A DNA stretch of 29,446 bases from an uncultured Adlercreutzia sp. (GCA_902478715.1 CABSMC010000027.1:1-29446), one strand, 5' to 3'; shown: positions 1-7,787, counted from the first letter of the stretch. Notes: generated by a model not told the origin, from the sequence alone. Made by a program: numbers and translations.

Positions 1-800
1 GTGTCGATGGCGAGCACGTCGCGGCCGGCAGCCTGGTTCTCCAGAGACTCGGGAGTCGCCATGGACGTGTAGCCGAGCACATGGGCCGCGAGCGCCCCGT
101 ACGGGTACTCGCGCTGGGACCGCTCCTCCACGGTGATGCCGGGGAAGGCGTCGGCGTGCTCGGCGATGAAAGCGACGTCGCGCAGGCGGACGTCCTCCCC
201 CACCACGCGCAGGCTCTGGGCGCCGGCGGCGGCATCGTTGATGCGCTGGAGCACCACGTTGGCGGGAAGCCCCAGCACCGTGGAGAGCCGCCGCACGACA
301 TCGCGGTTGTCGGCCACCTCCGGGTCGGCCACGACGGTCTGGCTCGGGCGGTTCACCACCAAAGCCTCGCCGTTGGTGTCGTAGATGCAGCCACGGGGGG
401 CGGGCGTCTTCACCGTGGTGTACAGGTTCTCCTCCGCCGCCTGGGCGTAGGCCTCAGATCCCGCGATCTGCATGGACCACAGCTTCGCCGACAGGGCGCC
501 AAAGATGGCCACGGCCGCCGCCGCCAGACCCGCAAAGCGGCGTCCCAGCTCGTCAGAGGGCTTCTTAGACGCGGCCCCGGGTTCGGAGCTGGACACGGTC
601 ACATCGCCCTCGCGGGCGGCCTGGGCCTTGGAACGGCGCTCGAAGGGCGAGCTTCCCACGCCCACAGTGGAAAGCTCCGAGACTCCCTTGGCACGGCCGA
701 CCGACGGCGTCTCCTTGCGGGCGCGCAGGGCGAGCGCCGCCGCCACGGCTACAATGACGATGACCGCCGCCAGAACGGCGACGATGATAGCTACGAGCAC
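1..800 (-). CDS. mrdA: Penicillin-binding protein 2 (partial, N-terminal part)
   Basis: This is the N-terminal 266 residues of the elongasome transpeptidase that cross-links peptidoglycan during sidewall growth; the transpeptidase domain lies beyond the left window edge. The non-penicillin-binding domain shows RGCIYDTNGEALV (about residues 136-148) and YPYGALAAHVLGYT (232-245), both typical of class B PBPs. The GTG start at 800 is chosen because AGGAAGG sits seven bases upstream, overlapping the mreD stop. Two hydrophobic stretches are visible, residues 1-25 and about 89-106, separated by a charged linker; family members usually have one membrane anchor. It is the last visible gene of mreB-mreC-mreD-mrdA, 12 bases after mreD. 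A start nearer the second helix cannot be excluded but would lack this ribosome binding site. Confidence 0.9.
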   Translation of the reverse strand, partial: MLVAIIVAVLAAVIVIVAVAAALALRARKETPSVGRAKGVSELSTVGVGSSPFERRSKAQAAREGDVTVSSSEPGAASKKPSDELGRRFAGLAAAAVAIFGALSAKLWSMQIAGSEAYAQAAEENLYTTVKTPAPRGCIYDTNGEALVVNRPSQTVVADPEVADNRDVVRRLSTVLGLPANVVLQRINDAAAGAQSLRVVGEDVRLRDVAFIAEHADAFPGITVEERSQREYPYGALAAHVLGYTSMATPESLENQAAGRDVLAID

Positions 801-812
801 GGCTCCCCCTTC

Positions 813-1340
813 CTAGCGAAGGACCGGCGTCCCGGGTTGGACGCGCGGGCGATCGACCATCAACCGCGCGGCGATCGGATACAGCAAAAGGCCGATGACG
901 CAGTCGTAGAGCATGCAGGGCAGCGTGCGATAGAGGAAGGCCTCCCCCAAGGGCACGTCGGCGCCGCAGACCACGACGATGAGCCCGTACATCACCTCGA
1001 CGAGCATGATGCACGCCAGCATGATGGCCACCGGCATGAACAGGGTATCGTTGTTGAGCGCCATGAACAGCCGTGAGGCCAGAAACGTTACCAGCACGAG
1101 CACAAAGGCCATCCCTCCCACAGGACCGCCGCCCATGAGGTCGAAGAGAAGGCCCAGGACCAGCGGCATGACCGACCCGGACGCGGCCGGCGTGGCCACG
1201 GCGCGCACGACGCAGAAGGCCACGATGAAATTGGGCACGGCCTCGAACAGCGTGATGGCGGGCGCCACGGTTATCTGCAGAAGCACGGCGATGACGGCGC
1301 CAATGACGCCCGCCACCGTCTCGCGGGAAAGTTCCATCAT
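813..1340 (-). CDS. mreD: Rod shape-determining protein MreD
   Basis: Polytopic membrane protein of 175 residues, the usual size for MreD, which links MreB/MreC to the cell-wall synthesis machinery. The sequence is a run of hydrophobic helices beginning near residue 10 (VAGVIGAVIAVLLQITVAP) and contains the conserved kind of Gly/Pro-rich turn LLFDLMGGGPVGGMAF. Recognition rests partly on position: it lies between mreC and PBP2, the common order. Its ATG overlaps the mreC stop by four bases (ATGA), indicating translational coupling. A second Met codon follows immediately, so the start may be one codon later. Individual MreD proteins are poorly conserved, so synteny matters here. Confidence 0.9.
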   Translation of the reverse strand: MMELSRETVAGVIGAVIAVLLQITVAPAITLFEAVPNFIVAFCVVRAVATPAASGSVMPLVLGLLFDLMGGGPVGGMAFVLVLVTFLASRLFMALNNDTLFMPVAIMLACIMLVEVMYGLIVVVCGADVPLGEAFLYRTLPCMLYDCVIGLLLYPIAARLMVDRPRVQPGTPVLR

Positions 1341-2356
1341 GCGGCCTCGCCTCCTTCGGTGCCGTCGGAGCGGCCCGCATCGTCGCCGGAGCCGTCGCCG
1401 CTGCCGCTGTCGTCACCGCCGCCGGTATCGTTGCCGTCGCCGTCGCCCGAGTCGGAGCCGGACGCCCCCTCGCCGCCGTCGGCGCTCGTGGGCGCCGTCA
1501 CGGAACGGTCGGCGGCATCGTCGGCCGCGGAGAACACCACAAGCGCCTCTTCCATGAGGCTCACGGTGTCGTTGGGGGCCACGACGATCTTGCGGGTGTC
1601 GCTGCCGGCACTGCCCTCGACGCGCACCACCGTGCCGATGATGAGGCCCCGGGTGTAGCTGCCGCCCAGGCCGCTCGTGAGAACCACGTCACCCACCTGC
1701 ACGTTCACATCCGCGCCGATGTTCTCCAGATACAGCAGGCCGTCCATGGAGCCGCGCACGATGCCCTCGGCCCGGCTCGACTGCACCATGGCGGCCGCCC
1801 CGGACTGCGGATCGGTGAGCAGGCGCACCCGGCACGAGCCGCCGTCCACGGAGATGACCTGGCCCACGACGCCTGTGGGGCCGAGCACGGTGAGCCCCGT
1901 TTCCACGCCGGAGCTCGATCCGACGTCCAGGGTCACCGTCTGGTTCCACGCGTCGGTGGTCCGCCCGATGACGCGGCCGGACACGCCGGTGATCTCGTAA
2001 GTGTCGCGCAGGTTCAGAAGGCCGCGCAGCCGCTCGTTCTCGAGACGCTGCTCCTCGGCGGCGGCCAGCTGCTGCACGAGCTGCTCGTTCTGCTGGCGCA
2101 ACGTCGCGTAGGTCTCCTCGGTGACGCCGCCCTCGGCCGCCGCGGCGCCGGCGTCGTCCACGGCCTCGGTCAGAGGCGCGCTCGCCCGCTGCAGGGGCAC
2201 CATGGCGCCTTCCACGGCGGACTGAAGGGAATGCAAGGGGCCGGTGGCACCTTCGGCCTGGTACAGGCCGATGCACACCAGCGAGACCGCCAGCGCGATA
2301 ATGAGCGAGAGCCGGCCCGTGGAGGCCGGTTCGTGTTGCTGAAAGTTGAGAGCCAT
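1337..2356 (-). CDS. mreC: Rod shape-determining protein MreC
   Basis: Scaffold protein of the rod complex, 339 residues, anchored by one helix (about residues 16-33) with the rest outside the membrane. A coiled coil (about 82-115, rich in Gln/Glu/Leu) is followed by the beta-barrel MreC domain, with segments such as SGRVIGRTTDAWNQTVTLD and VGDVVLTSGLGGSYTRGLIIG. From about residue 285 the protein continues as a Ser/Gly/Asp/Glu tail of roughly 55 residues, not part of the family core. The ATG at 2356 is chosen because it gives a short cytoplasmic N-terminus before the helix; the open frame upstream is inside mreB. It starts 14 bases after mreB and overlaps mreD by four bases. Confidence 0.93.
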   Translation of the reverse strand: MALNFQQHEPASTGRLSLIIALAVSLVCIGLYQAEGATGPLHSLQSAVEGAMVPLQRASAPLTEAVDDAGAAAAEGGVTEETYATLRQQNEQLVQQLAAAEEQRLENERLRGLLNLRDTYEITGVSGRVIGRTTDAWNQTVTLDVGSSSGVETGLTVLGPTGVVGQVISVDGGSCRVRLLTDPQSGAAAMVQSSRAEGIVRGSMDGLLYLENIGADVNVQVGDVVLTSGLGGSYTRGLIIGTVVRVEGSAGSDTRKIVVAPNDTVSLMEEALVVFSAADDAADRSVTAPTSADGGEGASGSDSGDGDGNDTGGGDDSGSGDGSGDDAGRSDGTEGGEAA

Positions 2357-2370
2357 AGGAAGCGAATGAC

Positions 2371-3426
2371 CTACTTCGAGCGCATGAGCGTCTGCTTGAG
2401 GGCCGTCGGCGTCTCGAGCACCTTCAGGCAGCCCGACACCACGTTGGTCAGCGCCGTCTCGGACACCCACACGGGGATCTCAAGCTTGTCGGTGAGGTAG
2501 CGGTCGAGGCCCGAGAGCAGGCCGCCGCCGCCCGTGAGCAGGATGCCGTTCTGGATGATGTCGCTGGCCAGGTCCGGGTTGGTCTTCTTGAAGGTGTCCT
2601 TGATGTGCAGCACCATCTCCTCGATGGGGGCCTGAAGCGCCGCGCGCACGTCCTCGGACTGGATGGTGACCTCCTTGGGCTGCTCGGTGTAGACGTCCTG
2701 GCCGGAGATGATCATGTCGCGCTCGCGTCCGTCCTCGAAGGGCAGGATGGAGCCGATCTTGATCTTGATGACCTCGGCCGTGCGCTCGCCGATCTTGATG
2801 CCGAGCAAATCGCGCAGGTGCATGGCGATGGCCTCGTCGAGCCGGTTGCCGGCCAAACGCAGGCTGGAGGATGTCACGATGCCGCCGAGCGAGATGACGG
2901 CCACCTCGGTGGTGCCACCGCCGATATCGACCACCATGGAACCGGTCGGCTCGGTCACGGGCAGATCGGCGCCCATCGCGGCGGCCATGGGCTCCTCGAT
3001 GAGGTAGGCCTGGCGGGCGCCCGCCTGAATGGTGGCTTCGAACACGGCGCGCTTCTCCACCGAGGTGGCGCCGCAGGGGATGCACACGACGATGCGGGGC
3101 TTGGGCTGCCAGGGGTACTTGCGCTCGGCCGCCTTGTTGATGAAGGCCGAGATCATGGCCTCGGTCACATCGTAGTCGGCGATGACGCCGTCTTTGAGCG
3201 GATGCTCGGCGGAGAACGCGTCCGGCGTGTGGTTGATCATATTCTTGGCCTCGTGGCCGACGGCCAGCACGCGCTGAGTGGACTTTTCTATGGCGACAAC
3301 GGAGGGCTCGTTGATGACGATGCCCTCCCCCGTAATAGCGACAAGGGTATTAGCAGTGCCCAGATCGATGGCCATGTCCGCGGACATCTGGCCGGTCAGG
3401 CCCGAAAACCAATCAAGGAATGACAT
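2371..3426 (-). CDS. mreB: Rod shape-determining protein MreB (bacterial actin)
   Basis: Actin-like ATPase of 351 residues, normal for MreB, which forms membrane-associated filaments that direct sidewall synthesis. Visible nucleotide-binding motifs are DLGTANTLV near the N-terminus, VVDIGGGTTEVAVISLGG (phosphate 2) mid-protein and the EEPMAAAMGA helix between them. TGGGGLLSGLDRYL near the C-terminus is the adenosine motif. The ATG at 3426 gives the standard MreB N-terminus; the frame stays open far upstream but that part reads across the neighbouring gene. A GAAGGG ribosome site lies about nine bases before the start. It is the first gene of the mre operon, with an extended -10 promoter 45 bases upstream. 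Confidence 0.97.
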   Translation of the reverse strand: MSFLDWFSGLTGQMSADMAIDLGTANTLVAITGEGIVINEPSVVAIEKSTQRVLAVGHEAKNMINHTPDAFSAEHPLKDGVIADYDVTEAMISAFINKAAERKYPWQPKPRIVVCIPCGATSVEKRAVFEATIQAGARQAYLIEEPMAAAMGADLPVTEPTGSMVVDIGGGTTEVAVISLGGIVTSSSLRLAGNRLDEAIAMHLRDLLGIKIGERTAEVIKIKIGSILPFEDGRERDMIISGQDVYTEQPKEVTIQSEDVRAALQAPIEEMVLHIKDTFKKTNPDLASDIIQNGILLTGGGGLLSGLDRYLTDKLEIPVWVSETALTNVVSGCLKVLETPTALKQTLMRSK

Positions 3427-3470
3427 ACAGGCAAACCCTTCGGATACGTATAGGTTACAGTCAGCCTTAG

Positions 3471-3479
3471 ATTTTATCA
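3471..3479 (-). promoter_or_regulatory. Extended -10 promoter of the mre operon
   Basis: On the minus strand the gap before mreB reads TGATAAAAT, a TAAAAT -10 box preceded by TG one base away (extended -10). No convincing -35 box lies at the usual distance. Transcription would begin near 3464, giving a leader of about 38 bases. It is placed directly after the hydA stop, and no terminator is visible between them, so read-through from the hydrogenase operon is possible. Confidence 0.5.
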
Positions 3480-3515
3480 CACGGGCCTGTATGGCGTAGA
3501 AACTCCATAGGTAGG

Positions 3516-4805
3516 CTAGTGCACGCTGCAGGAGAGGCAGGGATCGTAGGCGCGGACGAGCTTCTCCACTTCCAGGGTGATGAGGTCGGCGTCGTAGCCC
3601 CCGGCGACCATCTTCTCGGCGAGCTGGCGCATGTCCGCTTCCAGGTTCGCGATGTTCTGGGCCGTGGGCGTCATGATGGAGGCGCGCTCGATGCGGCCGT
3701 CGCCGTCGATGTCCAGGATATGGAACAGCGCTCCGCGCGGGGCCTCGGTGAAGCCCACGCCGCGACCGGCGCGCACCTCGAAGGGAACCGGCGCGCTTGA
3801 GCCCTCGAACTCGTCGGCGGCCAAACGACGGCAGAGCGCGGCGCAGCGGTCGAGCACGTCCACCAGCTCCACCGCCTGGGCGATGTTGTTGGCGAAGGGG
3901 TTGTACTCCGGGGGCCGCAGTCCCGCCTTGGCGGCGGCGTAGCGGGCGTCCTTGGAAAGCGCGTCCCAGCTGGCATTCACGCGGGCGAGCGCCGCCGTCA
4001 TGTAGGGGCGCCCCGTGCGACGGGCCCGAGCGAGGAAGGCGGCGGAATGCCCCACCGGGTACTCCTCGATCTCCTCTTCCACGTCCTGGGCGCTGAAGTC
4101 GTAGCCAGCGCGAACAAAGCGCAGGGTGTCGGAGGTGCACACCGGGTAAGCATCAGGCGCCACCATGGCGAGCAGGTCGCCCTCCGTCTGCACGTCCACG
4201 GTGTCGAAATCGCGGAACAGATCGACGCTGGCTAAGGCGAACTCGCGCGTGGCGTCCATGGCCTCGGCCAGATGCAGGTACTCGTCGGCAGAGACCTCGT
4301 GGGTGAATCCGCCCACCACCGCCGTGATGGGATGGATGGACCGGCCGCCCACCAGGGTGCACAGCTCGTTGCCCAGCGCCTTCAGCCCCAATGCCTTTTC
4401 GAAGAGCTCCGGGTTGCCCTCGACCAACGGGAACACCGACTTGTGGCCCAAGAAGTCCGGGGCGGCGAACACGAACAGGTGCGTGCCGTGGTTCTGCAGG
4501 TAGGAGCCGTAGAGCAGAAGCTCCCGCAGGGCCTCGGTGCGGTCGGTCACTTCCACACCGAAGACCTGCTCGATGGCGCGCAGGTCGGTGACGACGTGGC
4601 TCGACGAGCAGATGCCGCAGACGCGGGAAGCGATGTAGGGCACCTCTTCGAAGGAGCGGCCCCGCACCATGGATTCGAACAGGCGCGCCGGCTCCACCAC
4701 GGCCATCTCGCAGGTCGTGACCTGGCCGTCCTCGATAACGAGGCGGATGTCGCCGTGGCCCTCGACGCGGGCAATGTGGTCGACGGAAATCTCGGTGGCG
4801 GCCAT
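3516..4805 (-). CDS. hydA: [NiFe] hydrogenase large (alpha) subunit, group 3b type
   Basis: Catalytic subunit of a cytoplasmic NAD(P)-linked hydrogenase, 429 residues. The four Ni-Fe ligands are present: RVCGIC (C63, C66) and DPCLSC (C423, C426). The reading frame ends SVH-stop, so the last residue is the histidine after which other large subunits are cut by a maturation endopeptidase; there is no C-terminal extension. The ATG at 4805 follows the hydD stop by four bases. It is the last gene of hydB-hydG-hydD-hydA, the order known for the archaeal sulfhydrogenases. The enzyme reversibly oxidises H2 with NADP(H) or NAD(H) and may reduce elemental sulfur (family knowledge). No hypA-F maturation genes are in the window. 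Confidence 0.93.
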   Translation of the reverse strand: MAATEISVDHIARVEGHGDIRLVIEDGQVTTCEMAVVEPARLFESMVRGRSFEEVPYIASRVCGICSSSHVVTDLRAIEQVFGVEVTDRTEALRELLLYGSYLQNHGTHLFVFAAPDFLGHKSVFPLVEGNPELFEKALGLKALGNELCTLVGGRSIHPITAVVGGFTHEVSADEYLHLAEAMDATREFALASVDLFRDFDTVDVQTEGDLLAMVAPDAYPVCTSDTLRFVRAGYDFSAQDVEEEIEEYPVGHSAAFLARARRTGRPYMTAALARVNASWDALSKDARYAAAKAGLRPPEYNPFANNIAQAVELVDVLDRCAALCRRLAADEFEGSSAPVPFEVRAGRGVGFTEAPRGALFHILDIDGDGRIERASIMTPTAQNIANLEADMRQLAEKMVAGGYDADLITLEVEKLVRAYDPCLSCSVH

Positions 4806-4809
4806 GAGG

Positions 4810-5598
4810 TTACTCCTCCCCTTGTGCGGCGTTTATCGCCACGGCGTTGAACATCTCCAGGGCGTCGTTGAGGCGCGCGACCTCAAGGCCGCGCTTTCCC
4901 ACGACGTAGCGGGCGGCCTCCACGTTGGAATCGGGAGAGAGCCCCGCGCAGCCGTTGCAGGGACGGCCCAGCGCCGGGCACTTCGCCCCGCAGCCGGCCC
5001 GGGTCACGAGTCCCAGGCACATAACGCCCTGCTTGTAGAAGCACCCCTTCTCGTTGCGGGAGCACTCGCCGCACAAAGCCGAGGTGGCCGGCAGCCGGTT
5101 GCTTCCATAGAGAACGCCGTCGAGCACGCGCACGAACTCGAAGGGGTCAATCGGGCAGCAGCGCACCTCTGCGTCCACGTCGATCACGTCCGACACGGGC
5201 CGCGGCGCCAACAGGTCGCCGCAGGCATCGGGCGCCGCATCGCCGTAGACGGCCTCCACATGACCCGCCAGATCGCCCGAGGCCATGCCGGGAATGCCGC
5301 CGGTGACGGCGCACGATCCGATGGCGATCACGCTCCCCGCGCGCTCGCGGGCGCGGCGTACCGTCTCGGCCGCCTCCTCGGTGGTGACGGCCCCCTCGAT
5401 GACGGCCACGTCGAACTCGTCGGGCATCGGCACCGAGCTTGTCAGCTGCCAGTATCCCAGATCGATCTGGCCGAGCACGTCCATGAGGTGGCGCTCGATG
5501 TTCGTGATGTTGATCTGGCAGCCGAAGCAGCTGGCCAAACCGATTACGACCACGCGGGGAGCACGGCGCTCGGCGGTCGGTGACAGGTTCTCGCTCAT
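4810..5598 (-). CDS. hydD: [NiFe] hydrogenase small (delta) subunit
   Basis: Electron-transfer subunit of 262 residues that pairs with HydA. The proximal cluster ligands are visible as CFGC (C24, C27), GSCAVTGG (C96) and CCPID (C147/C148). The C-terminal third supplies further cysteines at 176, 179, 186, 194, 203, 207, 214 and 217, enough for two more [4Fe-4S] clusters. There is no twin-arginine signal, so the enzyme is cytoplasmic, as expected for group 3. The start codon directly abuts the hydG stop (TAA then ATG). Sequence and order match the delta subunit of sulfhydrogenases rather than the membrane-bound uptake types. Confidence 0.93.
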   Translation of the reverse strand: MSENLSPTAERRAPRVVVIGLASCFGCQINITNIERHLMDVLGQIDLGYWQLTSSVPMPDEFDVAVIEGAVTTEEAAETVRRARERAGSVIAIGSCAVTGGIPGMASGDLAGHVEAVYGDAAPDACGDLLAPRPVSDVIDVDAEVRCCPIDPFEFVRVLDGVLYGSNRLPATSALCGECSRNEKGCFYKQGVMCLGLVTRAGCGAKCPALGRPCNGCAGLSPDSNVEAARYVVGKRGLEVARLNDALEMFNAVAINAAQGEE

Positions 5599-6501
5599 TT
5601 ACATCGACCCCTGAATGTTCTTGGCTTCCCAATAGTTGAAGACGGGCCCGTCGATACAGCAGTACTGATGGCCCACCTGGCAGTGCCCGCACTTGCCCAC
5701 GCCGCACTTCATGTGGCGCTCGAAGCTCATGTAGATACGATCGTAGGGGATGTCCTTCTTGCGCATCTCCTGCACGACGAACCGGTACATGATCGGCGGC
5801 CCGCAAAGGGCGCCGAAGGTGTTCGTCGGGTCGATCTCCAAGTGCTCGAACGGCTTGGTGACCAGCCCCACTTCCCCATCCCACGTATCGTCGGGATGAT
5901 CCACGGTCAGGTGCAGCTCGAAATCCTTGCGGTGCTTCCACATCTCGAACTGGTTGCGGAACATGACCTCGGAGGGATTTTTGGAACCGTAGATGATCGT
6001 GACCTTTCCGAACTCGCTGCGCTCGTCGTGGATGTTGTTGATGAGCGAGCGCAGAGGCGCGATGCCCAAGCCGCCCGCCACCAAAAGCACGTCGTGGCCG
6101 CGCATCTCGTCGATGGGGAACCCGCGGCCGAAGGGCCCGCGGATGCCGACGATCTCGCCGCACTGCATCTGGTGCAGCCGCTCGGTGAAGCGTCCCGTGC
6201 GGCGGACGCACAGCTCGATGAAACCCTGCTTGGTGGGCGACGAGGAGATGGAGATGGGCGCCTCCCCCACGCCGAAGAGGGACAGCTCCACGAACTGCCC
6301 CGGCTCCTGGCGGAAGGCCTCGCGGATGCGCTCGTCCACGAAGCGGAACTCGAAGAGCTTCTCGGTGGGCGTGAGCTCGGTGATGGAGGTGATGCGCGCC
6401 GGCCACGGGCGATAGGGGTTCGCGTGCATGAGCTCGGCGCCGGTGGCCTCGCGCCCGGCGTCGTGGAAGGGATGCACGGCCACGATGTTGTCGTTCGCCA
6501 T
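5599..6501 (-). CDS. hydG: Hydrogenase gamma subunit, FAD/NAD(P)-binding oxidoreductase
   Basis: Diaphorase subunit of 300 residues in the ferredoxin-NADP reductase superfamily; it passes electrons between NAD(P)H and the Fe-S chain. A flavin-binding strand (APISISSSP, residues 81-89) and a nucleotide-binding loop (VAGGLGIAPLRSL, 141-153) are clear. ALCGPPIMY (231-239) is the NAD(P)-site motif. A C-terminal [2Fe-2S] site has cysteines 266, 271, 274 and 281/282, as in dihydroorotate dehydrogenase PyrK and SHI gamma. The ATG at 6501 lies five bases from the hydB stop; the longer open frame upstream overlaps hydB and is discarded. The name hydG here means sulfhydrogenase gamma, not the [FeFe] maturase. 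Confidence 0.93.
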   Translation of the reverse strand: MANDNIVAVHPFHDAGREATGAELMHANPYRPWPARITSITELTPTEKLFEFRFVDERIREAFRQEPGQFVELSLFGVGEAPISISSSPTKQGFIELCVRRTGRFTERLHQMQCGEIVGIRGPFGRGFPIDEMRGHDVLLVAGGLGIAPLRSLINNIHDERSEFGKVTIIYGSKNPSEVMFRNQFEMWKHRKDFELHLTVDHPDDTWDGEVGLVTKPFEHLEIDPTNTFGALCGPPIMYRFVVQEMRKKDIPYDRIYMSFERHMKCGVGKCGHCQVGHQYCCIDGPVFNYWEAKNIQGSM

Positions 6502-6506
6502 GGCTC

Positions 6507-7532
6507 TTAGGCCCCCTTTCGGTCGAAGAACTTCAGCACCTCGATGGGGCTGATGTCGACTTTGCAGGCGGAAACGCAGCGGCCGCAGCCCACGCAGAGG
6601 TTGCGATCGTGCTTGGCCAGAAAGCCGTTGAGCTTGTGGTACATGCGGTGCCGCACGCGGGAGGCCGGCGTGGGCCTGAAGTTGTGGCCGCCGGCCACCA
6701 TGGCGAACTGCGGCGAGGTGCAGGCGTCCCACACGCGCTCGCGACGCCCCGTGGCCGCGCCCGGATCCAGCGTGTCGCGGATATCGAAGCAGTAGCAGGT
6801 GGGGCACACGTTCGCGCAGGCGTTGCAGGAGAGACAGCGACCGCCCAGCTCCTCCCAGAACTCGTCCTCGTGGAAGGCGTCCATGAGCATGGGGATCTCC
6901 TGGATATCGGGGATGTCCCGGTTGAAGGCCTCCTGGCGCGCGCGGGTGACGGCGCGAAACGCGATGCGGTCCTCGTCGGTGGCCTCGCGCACGTCGCAGG
7001 CCGCCTCTAAGATGTTCGCCGCCACGACGCTGCCGATGGAGACGAGGTAGCGGCCGCCGATGTTCGTGAGGAACAGATCGTAGGCGGCCCGCGCCTCCTC
7101 GGCGTCCATGAGGTTGCAGAAGCAGTTCGCCGACGGCATGCAGGCGACGCCGACGATGAGCGTGGCGGCGGCATGGGCCGCATAGTAGGGATCGGGATAG
7201 CGCGGGTCGTTGAAGACGCTGCTCAAATTCGCGAGGCCGTTGATGTCGCAGGCGTGCACGCCGAAGAGCACCCGGGGGCGCACCTCATCGGCGTAGTCGG
7301 TCACCTCGTTTCGCTCGGCATCGAACTCGAAGAGGGTCTCTTTGGCCGGCAGGAGGTACTTCTTGGGAGAGGCGATGGTCGTGGGATAGTCCAGCGCGAT
7401 GTCGTCGAAGGAATCGACGGCCGAGAACACGTACTTGTTCCCCCGCTTGACCGGCGCCACCACCTCGTAGCGCTCCATGAAGGCGGCAACGAGCGCCGGC
7501 ATCTCCGTCTCGTCAATGACGCGATACAGCAT
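6507..7532 (-). CDS. hydB: Hydrogenase beta subunit, [4Fe-4S] electron-transfer protein
   Basis: First gene of the hydrogenase operon, 341 residues. The N-terminal two thirds resemble the HydB/anaerobic sulfite reductase A domain (GVHACDINGL, residues 91-100; CMPSANCFC, 131-139). The C-terminus carries two ferredoxin motifs, CLSCNACANVC (C233, 236, 239, 243) and CVGCGRCVSAC (C313, 316, 319, 323). It would wire the HydG diaphorase to the HydDA core. The ATG at 7532 is the first in frame; the nearest ribosome-site-like run, AAGGA, is about 12 bases upstream, rather far. The related AsrA is the main alternative, but the adjoining hydrogenase subunits settle the call. Confidence 0.9.
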   Translation of the reverse strand: MLYRVIDETEMPALVAAFMERYEVVAPVKRGNKYVFSAVDSFDDIALDYPTTIASPKKYLLPAKETLFEFDAERNEVTDYADEVRPRVLFGVHACDINGLANLSSVFNDPRYPDPYYAAHAAATLIVGVACMPSANCFCNLMDAEEARAAYDLFLTNIGGRYLVSIGSVVAANILEAACDVREATDEDRIAFRAVTRARQEAFNRDIPDIQEIPMLMDAFHEDEFWEELGGRCLSCNACANVCPTCYCFDIRDTLDPGAATGRRERVWDACTSPQFAMVAGGHNFRPTPASRVRHRMYHKLNGFLAKHDRNLCVGCGRCVSACKVDISPIEVLKFFDRKGA

Positions 7533-7558
7533 AGGCGATTTTGTTCCTTACGTCCTGC

Positions 7559-7582
7559 GCGCAACGGTTCGCGCAACGGTTC
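7559..7582. repeat. Perfect tandem 12-mer in the hydB leader
   Basis: GCGCAACGGTTC occurs twice head to tail with no mismatch, 7559-7570 and 7571-7582. It lies between a possible -10 box for the hydrogenase operon (TACTAT on the minus strand, 7595-7600) and the hydB start, about 7 to 30 bases downstream of the inferred transcription start. A direct-repeat operator for a regulator of hydrogenase expression is plausible; a simple slippage duplication is the alternative. Confidence 0.6.
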
Positions 7583-7594
7583 CGTCTCCCTTCC

Positions 7595-7600
7595 ATAGTA
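7595..7600 (-). promoter_or_regulatory. Possible -10 box of the hydrogenase operon
   Basis: TACTAT on the minus strand, 62 bases before the hydB start, in the only gap that can hold the operon promoter. No clear -35 hexamer accompanies it, so activation by a regulator would be needed if it is real. Confidence 0.3.
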
Positions 7601-7663
7601 ACGGCTCTTCCGCCGCCCCGCTCCCTCGCGCAGGCCGATGGCCCAGAAAAACCAGACGGAAAC

Positions 7664-7688
7664 GCAAAAAAGCCCCTCTCAGGGCTTT
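7664..7688 (-). terminator. Rho-independent terminator after ndk
   Basis: On the minus strand AAAGCCC and GGGCTTT (7682-7688 and 7669-7675) form a seven-pair stem with a six-base loop, followed by six T residues (7666-7671). It would end transcripts from ndk about 100 bases after the stop. Two further inverted repeats lie between: TTGCCAA/TTGGCAA (7701-7723) and GAAGCCCC/GGGGCTTC (7733-7772). Confidence 0.85.
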
Positions 7689-7700
7689 CCAATAGAATCA

Positions 7701-7723
7701 TTGCCAACTCACATTATTGGCAA
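7701..7723. repeat. Inverted repeat TTGCCAA-N9-TTGGCAA
   Basis: Perfect seven-base arms separated by nine bases, in the ndk 3' region between the longer GAAGCCCC hairpin and the terminator. It could be a transcript hairpin or a protein site; nothing in the sequence decides. Confidence 0.45.
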
Positions 7724-7732
7724 AGTCAGCGA

Positions 7733-7772
7733 GAAGCCCCAACGCGCCAAGCATCAGCGCATCGGGGCTTCG
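7733..7772. repeat. Hairpin directly after the ndk stop
   Basis: GAAGCCCC (7733-7740) pairs with GGGGCTTC (7765-7772); within the loop two GCGC tetramers could pair. There is no T run on either side, so it is more likely an mRNA 3'-end stabilising structure than a terminator. Confidence 0.45.
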
Positions 7773-7787
7773 CAGTGTCGGCTCAGC

